From assembly GCA_046329055.1 (NCBI GenBank), contig JAXLVK010000003.1:45501-109500 (forward strand): 64,000 nt of DNA. Reading direction: 5' to 3'. The notes beneath the pieces were generated by a model. That model did no database searches. It was not told the origin of the DNA and saw only the letters and a program-made list of their open reading frames with translations. Below, in pieces: positions 15,291-23,770 of this stretch. Numbering within the stretch: position 1 is the stretch's first letter; each line of letters begins with the position of its first letter. Position numbers and translations under genes: made by a program. The stretch comes from JADKCL01 sp046329055 (GTDB taxonomy: Bacteria > Bacteroidota > Bacteroidia > J057 > JADKCL01).

Positions 15291-17564
15291 ATGGAAAAGG
15301 TTTTACATGGAGTTGCCAGACGATTGTTGCTGGTGGGTTTCGTCACCCTCCTGCATCAACTGCTTCCGGCTCAGTGCACCGGCGGAACACTTGCCGGCAA
15401 CATTACGCCTACCCTGGCATGGCAGACCATTCCCTGCGTCAAGGGCGGTGAATACTATACCTTCAATGCCGTCGCTGGCGTTTACTACACCTTTTCCTTC
15501 TGCAATGGCGGCGGACTCGCCAACTGGGACACCAAAATCACCATCCTCAACAGCGCAGGTGTGCCGCAGCCCTTTGGCTTCGCGGACAATGACTGCGGAA
15601 CCCAATCCTTCCTCTGGTACTGGTCCGCCACCACCCCCGGCGTACACAGAGTATTGATCTCGGAGGGCCCCGGCTGCAATAGCAATGCCTCCTGCGCCAC
15701 CCTCGCCTACAAGACCGAACTCGACCCCTATGGCAGCACAGGCCGCTCCTGCGGCACCCCATGGGTCATCCCCTCCATCCCCTACAGCCAATCCGGCCTC
15801 ACCACTTGCTTCTACGGCAACGAGTACACGAGCGCCAATGCCTGCGGTTCACAGTACATGAACGGGGAGGACTTCGTGATGCGCTTCAACGGCACCGCCG
15901 GGCAGTGCATTTCCATCTACACGGATAACACATTCATTTACACGGGATTGTTCCTGCTGAATGGTTGCCCCAGCACGGTGGGCACATCCTGCATTGCCTA
16001 TCAAGAGGCAGCGGCCGGCAACCCGAGGATATTCAACATCACCCTGCCCTCGACCACCACATATTATATAGTGATGGACATGGAGGGGAACACGCCACCC
16101 TATTGCTCGCCATTTGACATCACGGTCACGCCCTGCGTCGCGGTGGGGCAGGGGGCAAACTGTGCGACATCCTTCCTCATACCCTCATTGCCCTACTCGC
16201 AGATCGGCTTCACCACCTGCGGCCGAGGCAATACCTACAACAGCACCATGGCCTGCAACAGCACATACATGAACGGGGAGGACTTCCTCTTCAGGTATGT
16301 CTCGCCCGGAAATGAGTGCGTGTCCATCGAGCTGGATTACACACAGCCCTACACCGGATTTTTCGTGTACAATGGCTGCCCCAACCTTGTCGGCACTTCC
16401 TGCATCGCAAAGCAGACCTCCCCGGGCGGCAATCCCAAGCGCAGAAATATCCAGTTGACAGCCGCGGGAACCTATTACATCATGGTTTCGAACCAGCCCG
16501 CGCCGAGCTGCACGCCCTTCAACTTCACCATGAAGCGCTGTCCTCCGGCTTGTACGCACAATCCCAATGCGAGCGACTTCTGTACCTCATCGACCATGGT
16601 CAGCTTTGGACCATTGGATACCGTATGTGGTTCTACGCCAGACACATACACACCTGACTTTTCAGTGGACCTTGACAATGATTTCTGCGGCTCCATCGAA
16701 AACAATGCCTGGTTCAGCTTCGTCGCGGACTCCACTCGGATGACCTTCCGCATCGATGTGCCCGATTGCAACTATGGCTACGGCATCCAAGCCCAGGTAT
16801 TTGAAACCACGGACTGCATCAACTTCACTCCCAAGTCCAATTGCTGGAACCCGATGCTGCAATCCAGCGGCCTCATGGTGGCAAACGGCCTCACTGTCGG
16901 TAACACCTACCGCATTATGCTGGATGGCTATGCCACGGACGACTGTTCCTTTAGGATTTACCGCATAGGCAGCTCATTGCCAGTCGTTTGGGAGAGCTTC
17001 AATGCCACCTTGCTACCCAACCAAAAGGTGAATGTCCAGTGGTCCACGGGCGAGGAAGTCAACAACAAGGGCTTCAATGTCCAGCGTGGATGGATGGAAG
17101 ACGAGGGAAGCGGAGCGCATTTCATCTGGCAAAATGTCGGCTACGTCCCGGCCAAGGGAGGTCCCGGCCAAGGCGCAAGCTACCAATACACCGATTCCCC
17201 GGAATACTCCGGCAGGCCGTGGTTTTACCGTGTGCAGCAGATCGATTACGATGGGCTGTCGAGCTTCTCGGACATCCGGCAGATCAACCTCGCGGGTCCA
17301 TCCATGCCTGAGCTGAAGGGGGTCTATCCCAACCCCGCGGACAATGTGGTGAAGCTTGAGTTCTACGCCGCCCGGGCGGGTGCGGGAGCATTCGTCCTGT
17401 ACAGCGCCTCTGGTATGCTGGTGAAGCGCCACGACTTCAGCGCCGAGGAGCAGGGGATTTTCAACAAGGAAATCCATCTCAGCGAGCTTGCAAGCGGGAT
17501 TTACTTCTATGCAGTTTCCATCAATGGCGAAGTCTTCAAAGGCAAATTGAGCATCGCCCATTGA
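15291..17564 (+). CDS. Large secreted protein with repeated beta domains and T9SS sorting domain
   Basis: 757 residues. A signal peptide (hydrophobic RRLLLVGFVTLLHQLL, then PAQC) is followed by about 130 residues of a CUB-like beta domain with paired cysteines. Two homologous cysteine-rich repeats follow (about 150-290 and 291-420), each with IPSxPYSQxGxTTC, YMNGEDFxxR, YTGxFxxNGCP and GTSCIA. A third, more diverged domain (about 425-565) has NNAWFSFVADS. Residues 570-670 look like a fibronectin-type/CTD-proximal module (VQWSTGEEVNNKGFNVQR). The end (675-757) is a type A T9SS sorting domain: GVYPNPADNVVKLEF ... LASGIYFYAVSINGE. It is therefore exported by the type IX system, probably as an adhesin or matrix protein. 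No catalytic motif seen. Confidence 0.8.
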   Translation: MEKVLHGVARRLLLVGFVTLLHQLLPAQCTGGTLAGNITPTLAWQTIPCVKGGEYYTFNAVAGVYYTFSFCNGGGLANWDTKITILNSAGVPQPFGFADNDCGTQSFLWYWSATTPGVHRVLISEGPGCNSNASCATLAYKTELDPYGSTGRSCGTPWVIPSIPYSQSGLTTCFYGNEYTSANACGSQYMNGEDFVMRFNGTAGQCISIYTDNTFIYTGLFLLNGCPSTVGTSCIAYQEAAAGNPRIFNITLPSTTTYYIVMDMEGNTPPYCSPFDITVTPCVAVGQGANCATSFLIPSLPYSQIGFTTCGRGNTYNSTMACNSTYMNGEDFLFRYVSPGNECVSIELDYTQPYTGFFVYNGCPNLVGTSCIAKQTSPGGNPKRRNIQLTAAGTYYIMVSNQPAPSCTPFNFTMKRCPPACTHNPNASDFCTSSTMVSFGPLDTVCGSTPDTYTPDFSVDLDNDFCGSIENNAWFSFVADSTRMTFRIDVPDCNYGYGIQAQVFETTDCINFTPKSNCWNPMLQSSGLMVANGLTVGNTYRIMLDGYATDDCSFRIYRIGSSLPVVWESFNATLLPNQKVNVQWSTGEEVNNKGFNVQRGWMEDEGSGAHFIWQNVGYVPAKGGPGQGASYQYTDSPEYSGRPWFYRVQQIDYDGLSSFSDIRQINLAGPSMPELKGVYPNPADNVVKLEFYAARAGAGAFVLYSASGMLVKRHDFSAEEQGIFNKEIHLSELASGIYFYAVSINGEVFKGKLSIAH

Positions 17565-17597
17565 GATCGAAATAGGTCAATCAGCAGAAAGTAGTAG

Positions 17598-17624
17598 AAG
17601 GCGGGAACTCTAAAGGCCCGCCTT
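17598..17624 (+). terminator. Terminator hairpin after the T9SS cargo gene
   Basis: AAGGCGGG (17598-17605) pairs perfectly with CCCGCCTT (17617-17624) around an 11-base loop, 33 bases after the stop. The following CGCTCATTTTC is only weakly T-rich. Confidence 0.6.
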
Positions 17625-17707
17625 CGCTCATTTTCAGGGCCCAAAATCTGAGAGTCCCTGCACCGAATTCCGGCCCGGCAGCAGGCGCAGTCTGTGGGTT
17701 TTTTGCT

Positions 17708-17715
17708 TAACTTTG
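17708..17715 (+). promoter_or_regulatory. Candidate -7 element for ileS
   Basis: TAACTTTG, an exact TAnnTTTG match, about 95 bases before the ileS start. No TTG at the expected -33. The 5' leader would be about 85-90 bases; I see no T-box features, which are not expected in this phylum. Confidence 0.35.
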
Positions 17716-17810
17716 CCACTCTTTTTTCAAATCAGGAGTTGCAGCCGCATTGCTGATCCAAGTGCCACGCGGGCAAGGAGTTGTGAGCGGCAGACTCCAA
17801 GTGAGTATCG

Positions 17811-20800
17811 ATGGAAACGAAAAGTCCTACTATGACCAAGTACCCGGAGTACCAGAAGTTGAGCCTGCCAGAGTTGGACAAGGAGATCTTGGCTTACTGG
17901 AAGGAGAACGACATCTTCAAGAAGAGCGTCTCCACCCGTGAAGGCGGTCCCGCCTATGTGTTTTACGAAGGCCCACCCAGCGCAAACGGTCACCCCGGCA
18001 TTCACCACGTGATGGCCCGGACCATCAAGGACATTTTCTGCCGTTACAAGACCCTAAAGGGCTTCCAAGTCCACCGCAAGGCTGGCTGGGACACCCATGG
18101 TCTTCCCATTGAACTCAACGTCGAGAAGTCCCTGGGCATCACCAAGGACGATATCGGCACCAAGATCTCCATCGAGGAGTACAACGAGCACTGCCGCAAG
18201 GCGGTGATGGCATACACCGACGAGTGGAACCAAGTCACCGAGCAAATGGGCTATTGGGTGGACTTGGACAATCCTTACGTCACATACGAGAGCGACTACA
18301 TGGAGAGCTGTTGGTGGTTGCTCCGTCAGCTTTTCGACAAGGGTTTGCTCTACAAGGGCTACACCATCCAGCCCTATTCCCCTGCCGCGGGAACGGGTCT
18401 GTCCAGCCACGAGTTGAACCAGCCCGGCACCTACCAGCCCGTCAAGGACACCACCATCGTGGCCCAGTTCAAGGCCGTCCGCAACGCGCAGTCTGAGCCA
18501 CTATTCGCCAAGGCGCAAGGTGACCTCTACTTCCTCGCATGGACGACCACCCCTTGGACCCTGCCCAGCAACACAGCGCTGGCGGTCGGCAAGGGCATTC
18601 ATTACGTGCAAGTCAATACCACCAATCCCTATACCGACCTGCCCGTCTCTCTCATCCTTGCTGAAGCCCTCATGGGCAAGGTGTTGGGTTTGGACGGCGA
18701 ACTCGTGGACAACAAGGGCAATGGCAAAGTTGGCGGCAAGAAGATCGAAGTCGAGATTGTGGGCACGCACCTAGGCTCGGACCTTGCAGGCATCCGCTAT
18801 GAGCAACTCATGCCCTACGTGCAGCCCGAAGGGGGCGATCCCTTCCGTGTGGTTGTGGGCGACTTCGTAACCACGGAAGACGGCACGGGTATCGTCCATA
18901 TCGCTCCGACCTTCGGTGCGGATGACTTCAGGGTCGCCGCCCAGAACAACATCCCGCCCATGCTCATCACCCGTCCCGATGGCACCAAGGAGGCCCTCGT
19001 AAACAAGAAGGGGCAGTTTGTGGCGGAAATGGGTCCGTATGCTGGGATGTTCGTGAAGAACTACAATGGTGCCGACGAAACCGTTCCCGACTACAAGAGC
19101 ACGGACGTCCTCATCTCCATCCAGCTCAAGCAGGAGAACAAGGCCTTCAAAGTCGAGAAATATGAGCACGACTATCCCCACTGCTGGCGGACGGACAAGC
19201 CCATCCTCTATTATCCGCTCGATGCTTGGTTCATCAAAACCACGGCCCTCAAGGACCGCATGGTCGAGTTGAACAAGACCATCAATTGGAAACCTGAGAG
19301 CACAGGTACGGGCCGATTCGGCAACTGGCTGGAGAATCTTGTGGACTGGAACCTGAGCCGGAGCCGCTTCTGGGGCATCCCGCTCCCCATCTGGGCCACA
19401 GATGACTATACAGAAACCAAGTGCATCGGTTCCAAAGCCGAGCTCAAATCCGAACTGGAGAAATCCGTGGCTGCGGGTTTCATGACCCAATCCGACGCTG
19501 AAGACTTCTTGGAGCGCGGCGACTTGCACCGTCCCTATGTGGACCGCGTGGTGCTCGTGAGCGACACTGGCCGGCCCATGAAGCGCGAAGAAGACCTGAT
19601 CGACGTATGGTTCGACTCGGGAGCCATGCCCGTCGCACAATTGCATTATCCGTTCGAGAACCAGGCCCTGTTCGAGCAGAACTTTCCCGCCGATTTCATC
19701 GCTGAGGGTGTGGACCAGACCCGTGGATGGTTCTTCACCCTGCACGCCATCGCCACCATGGTCTTCGACAAAGTGGCCTACAAGACGGTGATCTCCAACG
19801 GCCTCGTCCTCGACAAGGACGGCCGCAAGATGTCCAAGCGCCTCGGCAATGCCATCTACCCGCATGAGACCCTGCCCGTCTTCGGCACGGACCCGACCCG
19901 CTGGTACATGGTGGGCAATGCCGCTCCCTGGGAGAACCTCAAGTTCAACATGGACCACCTCCGGGACACGCTCACGAGCTTCTTCGGCACCCTGTTCAAC
20001 ACCTATTTCTTCTTCGCGCAGTATGCGAACGTGGATGGATTTGACCACAGCCAAGCCCGCATCCCAGTGTCGCAGCGTCGCGAAATGGATCGGTGGATCA
20101 TGTCCAAGCTGAACAGCCTCGTCGCTGAAGTCGATGGCGCCCTCGACCAATATGAGCCGCACCGGGGCATCAAGGCCATCGAAGCCTTCTTGGACGAGCT
20201 GAGCAACTGGTACATCCGCCTCAGCCGCCGCGTGTTCTGGAAGGGCGAAATGTCTGACGAAAAAGTCGCCGCCTACCAGACCCTCTACGAATGCCTCGTC
20301 ACCCTGTCCAAGTTGATGGCCCCCTACGCGCCATTCTACAGCGACAAGCTTTACCGCGACCTGAACGCCGTGACGGGACTGGAGCCGCACGAGTCCGTAC
20401 ACCTGAGCCGCTTCCCCGAAGCCAACGAAGCCGAGATCGACCGCGACCTCGAGCAAAGGATGGAGTTTGCCCGTGAGATCACCTCGTTGGTGCACAGCAT
20501 CCGCAAGAACCCGCAGGTGAACGTGAAGGTGCGTCAGCCGCTCGCGCGGGTGATGGTGCCCGTGCTCGACGAAGCCATGGCCACACAAGTGCAGGCGGTC
20601 GCCGACATCATCTCCTCCGAGGTGAACGTCAAGGGCGTCGAGATTATCCGCGACGGCGATGGCAATACCGTGATCGTGAAGAAGGCCAAAGCCAATTTCA
20701 AGACCCTGGGTCCGCGTCTCGGCCAGAAGATGAAGCTCGCCGCCGAGGCCATCGAGAAGTTCGGTAACCCGGAATTCGCCGAACTGCAACGCAATGGCAG

Positions 20801-21194
20801 CATCACCATCATGGTGGACGGGCAGCCCTTCGAACTCAAGCGCGAGGACGTCGAGGTCCGGACACAAGATGTGGAAGGCTGGCGCGTCGCTTCCAACGAC
20901 AAGGTGACCGTGGCACTTGACGTGACCTTGACAGAGGCGCTCAAGCGTGAAGGCATCGCCCGGGAGATCGTGAGCAAAATCCAGTCACTCCGCAAAGACA
21001 GCGGCTTGGAGGTCACCGACCGCATTTCACTCTGGGTTTCAGACGTTCCCGAGTGGCGGGAGGCGTTGACTGAGAATAAAGACTATATTTGTGGTGAAAC
21101 GCTCGCACAATCTTTGGTAACTGCTCCCGATTTGACGGATGGCCTGGCCATCGAGGTTGATGGCGTTCAAGGAATGATCAAAATCTCCCGTTAA
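17811..21194 (+). CDS. ileS: Isoleucyl-tRNA synthetase
   Basis: 1127 residues. Charges tRNA-Ile in the cytoplasm. The HIGH-type motif is NGHPGIHH (61-66) and the KMSKR motif is at 673-677 (GRKMSKRLGN). The editing (CP1) domain contains WTTTPWTLPSNTALAVG and GTGIVHIAPTFGADDF. The tail contains the anticodon-binding region (WYIRLSRRVFW), and I see no C-terminal CxxC zinc pair; that absence plus the length fits the eukaryote-like IleS2 group found in many Bacteroidota. ATG 17811 was chosen over the internal ATG at 17832 (MTKYPEYQ), which is also possible. Two bases separate its stop from the next gene. Confidence 0.93.
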   Translation: METKSPTMTKYPEYQKLSLPELDKEILAYWKENDIFKKSVSTREGGPAYVFYEGPPSANGHPGIHHVMARTIKDIFCRYKTLKGFQVHRKAGWDTHGLPIELNVEKSLGITKDDIGTKISIEEYNEHCRKAVMAYTDEWNQVTEQMGYWVDLDNPYVTYESDYMESCWWLLRQLFDKGLLYKGYTIQPYSPAAGTGLSSHELNQPGTYQPVKDTTIVAQFKAVRNAQSEPLFAKAQGDLYFLAWTTTPWTLPSNTALAVGKGIHYVQVNTTNPYTDLPVSLILAEALMGKVLGLDGELVDNKGNGKVGGKKIEVEIVGTHLGSDLAGIRYEQLMPYVQPEGGDPFRVVVGDFVTTEDGTGIVHIAPTFGADDFRVAAQNNIPPMLITRPDGTKEALVNKKGQFVAEMGPYAGMFVKNYNGADETVPDYKSTDVLISIQLKQENKAFKVEKYEHDYPHCWRTDKPILYYPLDAWFIKTTALKDRMVELNKTINWKPESTGTGRFGNWLENLVDWNLSRSRFWGIPLPIWATDDYTETKCIGSKAELKSELEKSVAAGFMTQSDAEDFLERGDLHRPYVDRVVLVSDTGRPMKREEDLIDVWFDSGAMPVAQLHYPFENQALFEQNFPADFIAEGVDQTRGWFFTLHAIATMVFDKVAYKTVISNGLVLDKDGRKMSKRLGNAIYPHETLPVFGTDPTRWYMVGNAAPWENLKFNMDHLRDTLTSFFGTLFNTYFFFAQYANVDGFDHSQARIPVSQRREMDRWIMSKLNSLVAEVDGALDQYEPHRGIKAIEAFLDELSNWYIRLSRRVFWKGEMSDEKVAAYQTLYECLVTLSKLMAPYAPFYSDKLYRDLNAVTGLEPHESVHLSRFPEANEAEIDRDLEQRMEFAREITSLVHSIRKNPQVNVKVRQPLARVMVPVLDEAMATQVQAVADIISSEVNVKGVEIIRDGDGNTVIVKKAKANFKTLGPRLGQKMKLAAEAIEKFGNPEFAELQRNGSITIMVDGQPFELKREDVEVRTQDVEGWRVASNDKVTVALDVTLTEALKREGIAREIVSKIQSLRKDSGLEVTDRISLWVSDVPEWREALTENKDYICGETLAQSLVTAPDLTDGLAIEVDGVQGMIKISR

Positions 21195-21196
21195 TC

Positions 21197-21577
21197 ATGG
21201 AAGAAAAAGAGAAGAACTTTTACTCCAGGGCCGAACTCGAAGAGTTCCGCGTATTGATTCAGGACAAGCTGAAACTGGCGGACGAAGAATACAAGGAGCT
21301 TGCGGAAAGCCTTCGAGAAAGCAACCTGACCACAGCTGACGGCTACAACATGACCGAATTTGGCGCCGACACGTTGGAAAAGGAGCAAATCGAGATGTTC
21401 ATGGCCCGGCAGCTGAAGTTCATCGGTGCCTTGCATCGTGCGCTGGAGCGGATTGAAAACGGTACTTATGGTCGCTGCAAGGAGACAGGCAAGCTCATCT
21501 CCAAGGAGCGCCTCCGTGCCGTCCCCCATACCGAGCTCTCCATCGAGGCCAAGCGGATTCAGCAACCCCGTTCCTGA
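21197..21577 (+). CDS. DksA/TraR-like protein with degenerate zinc finger
   Basis: 126 residues. An N-terminal coiled coil (about 10-75) is followed by the DksA-type globular end: IENGTYGRCKETGKLISKERL and RAVPHTELSIEAK. In DksA the four zinc cysteines lie at C-x2-C and C-x2-C. Here only the first remains (Cys in GRCKETG) and the second pair is replaced by TELSIEAK, so zinc binding is not expected. The acidic coiled-coil tip that enters the RNA polymerase secondary channel cannot be confirmed by eye. Family knowledge suggests it modulates transcription. The placement between ileS and lspA, 2 and 27 bases away, suggests one operon. Confidence 0.8.
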   Translation: MEEKEKNFYSRAELEEFRVLIQDKLKLADEEYKELAESLRESNLTTADGYNMTEFGADTLEKEQIEMFMARQLKFIGALHRALERIENGTYGRCKETGKLISKERLRAVPHTELSIEAKRIQQPRS

Positions 21578-21604
21578 TTTACGGCCCCATCTCCAGTAGC
21601 CGAA

Positions 21605-22333
21605 TTGGGCGACGCGTCTCCATCCACGCCTGAAAACCTCACGGAACGGGGAGCCATTCAGCTCTTCCTGCAGCGTTACCGCTATTTCCTTTTTGCGGGA
21701 TTGGTCGTGTTCATCGATCAGGCGGTGAAGATCGCCATCAAGTTCTCCATGATCCCCTACGAGAACATCGCCGTGGTGGGGGACACCGTCAACATCAATT
21801 TCATTGAAAACAAGGGGGCGGCATTTGGCCTGACAGTCGCCGACCTGCTGCAACGCATCGGTGTGAATGTGGAGGACGACACCGCCAAACTCGTCCTCAC
21901 CCTGTTTTCCCTGCTTGCGGTCATGCTCATCGCGTATTTCCTGCAAGCCGTCCGGAATGCGAAATCAGGCCTGCCCTATTTCCTAGCGCTCATCCTGGGC
22001 GGGGCCATCGGCAACATCATCGACCGGGTGTTTTATGGCGTTTGGTTCAGCGGGATCAACGACTACGAGGGCGGCTTGCTGCACGGGCGGGTTGTGGACA
22101 TGTTCTATGTGAATTTGGTCCATGGCAAGTTCCTGGGCATGGAAATGAACCTGCTGCCTGTCTTCAACATTGCCGATGCCGCGATCACCATTGGCATCGT
22201 CGCCATCATCTTGTTCCAGCGGAGGTTTTTCAAGAAAGCCGCAGATGAACAGGAGGAGCAATCCTCTGCCGCCTTGGCGGAGACTTCGGGCAATCCTGTG
22301 GTCAGCGAGCAGGGTCTGGGAGCAGGGGAATAG
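21605..22333 (+). CDS. lspA: Lipoprotein signal peptidase (signal peptidase II)
   Basis: About 242 residues; four transmembrane helices. It cleaves prolipoproteins at the lipid-modified cysteine. The catalytic aspartates lie in GGAIGNIIDRVFYG and in VFNIADAAITIGI, the usual N..DR and FN.AD motifs, and ENKGAAFGL is the conserved loop. The only early start in frame is TTG at 21605; the frame is open back to the preceding stop, so a different non-ATG start cannot be excluded. The C-terminal 25 residues are an unusual polar extension rich in Ala/Glu. Several lipoproteins in this window are likely substrates. Confidence 0.88.
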   Translation: MGDASPSTPENLTERGAIQLFLQRYRYFLFAGLVVFIDQAVKIAIKFSMIPYENIAVVGDTVNINFIENKGAAFGLTVADLLQRIGVNVEDDTAKLVLTLFSLLAVMLIAYFLQAVRNAKSGLPYFLALILGGAIGNIIDRVFYGVWFSGINDYEGGLLHGRVVDMFYVNLVHGKFLGMEMNLLPVFNIADAAITIGIVAIILFQRRFFKKAADEQEEQSSAALAETSGNPVVSEQGLGAGE

Positions 22334-22449
22334 GAAACAGACAACAGCCTTGGGATCGGCCCCAAAAGCCCAAAAAATGCCCATTGCTGGCTACATGTGA
22401 AAAATGTTTCCTAACTTTAACCTCCAATCTGTAAAGACCTCTGTCCGCA

Positions 22450-23742
22450 ATGGAAAATTGGCGCGAGTACAAGAAAGTTCTGCTTCCAGACATCCCCAAC
22501 CTCAACCGCATCGATGTGTACACCCAGCATGGTGGGTACGAGATGCTGCGCAAAGTCCTCACCTCAGGTGAGTGGGATCCCAAGAAGGTGATCGAGGAAG
22601 TAAAGGCCGCCAACATCCGCGGTCGTGGGGGTGCAGGCTTCAATGCAGGGCTCAAGTGGTCCTTCATGCCTCCCAAGAAAGAAGGCGTTCCGCGCTACCT
22701 CGCCTGCAACGGCGACGAGTCCGAGCCCGGTACCATCAAGGACCGCCGCCTCTACGAATTCAACCCGCATCAGTTCATCGAAGGCGCATTGATCGCCTGC
22801 TTCGCGATGGAGATGGACGCAGCCTATGTCTATATCCGTGGCGAGTACATGGACTATATCGACATCATGCAGCGTGCGGTGGATGAGGCTTACATGAAAG
22901 GCTTCGCCGGTAAGAACATCATGGGCAGCAAGTTCTCCTGCGATGTCTTCGTCCATACCGGAGCAGGTGCATACATCTGTGGCGAGGAAACCTCCCTCAT
23001 GGAATCCCTCGAAGGCAACCGTCCCTATCCGCGTTCGAAGCCGCCGTTCCCGGCGCAATTCGGCCTCTGGGGCAAGCCTACCACGATCAACAACATCGAG
23101 ACCCTGGCGAATGTGCCCATCGTGCTGCGCCATGGCGCCAAGTGGTGGTCCTCCATCGGCGCGCCCACTCACCCCGGCCCGATCCTCTACGGCATCTCCG
23201 GTCACGTGAACCGTCCCGGTGTCTATGAGTACCCCACGGGCATGAAGCTCACCGACATGATCTACGAGGTCGCCGGCGGTGTGCGCAATGGCAAGAAGAT
23301 CAAGTGCGTCGTCCCAGGCGGCTCCTCTTGTCCCTTCCTCACCTACGATGAGGTCCACAGCGGCCTCACCATGGACAGCGACTCCCTGCGCAGCGTCGGC
23401 TCCGTGCTCGGCACCGCGGGCATGTGTGTGCTGGATGAGGACACCGACATCGTGAAGTTCACCTACCGCGTGGCCAAGTTCTATGACCACGAGTCCTGCG
23501 GACAGTGCACCCCTTGCCGCGAAGGAACAGGATGGTTCGTGAAGACCCTGCGCAAGTTCGTGGACAAGACTGCAAGCACCCGCGACATGGAAGTGCTGCT
23601 CAACCTCTGCGATACCCTCGAAGGCCGCACCGTTTGCGCCCTTGCTGACGCCACCGCTTGGCCGGTGCGCTCCGCCCTGAAGAAATTCCGTCCCGACTTT
23701 GAGGCCCGTGTGACCGAAAAGGCTGTGTTTGCCGTGTCCTGA
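22450..23742 (+). CDS. nuoF: NuoF-type NADH-binding subunit of complex I
   Basis: 430 residues. Contains the NADH/FMN site GRGGAGFNAGLKW, the flavin-region NGDESEPGTIKDR, and GAYICGEETSLMESLEG. The N3 4Fe-4S cluster ligands are Cys350, Cys353, Cys356 (ESCGQCTPCREGTGW) and Cys396 (GRTVCALADA). It oxidises NADH and passes electrons into complex I or a related NADH dehydrogenase or hydrogenase. nuoE and nuoG are not adjacent: lspA precedes it and sucA follows after 28 bases. A TAACTTTA element at 22412-22419 (one base off the -7 consensus) lies upstream. Confidence 0.88.
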   Translation: MENWREYKKVLLPDIPNLNRIDVYTQHGGYEMLRKVLTSGEWDPKKVIEEVKAANIRGRGGAGFNAGLKWSFMPPKKEGVPRYLACNGDESEPGTIKDRRLYEFNPHQFIEGALIACFAMEMDAAYVYIRGEYMDYIDIMQRAVDEAYMKGFAGKNIMGSKFSCDVFVHTGAGAYICGEETSLMESLEGNRPYPRSKPPFPAQFGLWGKPTTINNIETLANVPIVLRHGAKWWSSIGAPTHPGPILYGISGHVNRPGVYEYPTGMKLTDMIYEVAGGVRNGKKIKCVVPGGSSCPFLTYDEVHSGLTMDSDSLRSVGSVLGTAGMCVLDEDTDIVKFTYRVAKFYDHESCGQCTPCREGTGWFVKTLRKFVDKTASTRDMEVLLNLCDTLEGRTVCALADATAWPVRSALKKFRPDFEARVTEKAVFAVS

Positions 23743-23770
23743 TCTGGTGCCCATCAAAAGCGTAGGAAAA

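Noticed and set aside
14950..15346. Two leftward open frames of 83 and 89 codons in the obgE-T9SS gap
   Set aside because: No domain, no start context, and one overlaps the signal peptide of the T9SS cargo gene; they look like translated intergenic repeat.
18771..20867. 698-codon open frame opposite ileS
   Set aside because: Antisense shadow of a GC-rich conserved gene; the opposite frame has all synthetase motifs.
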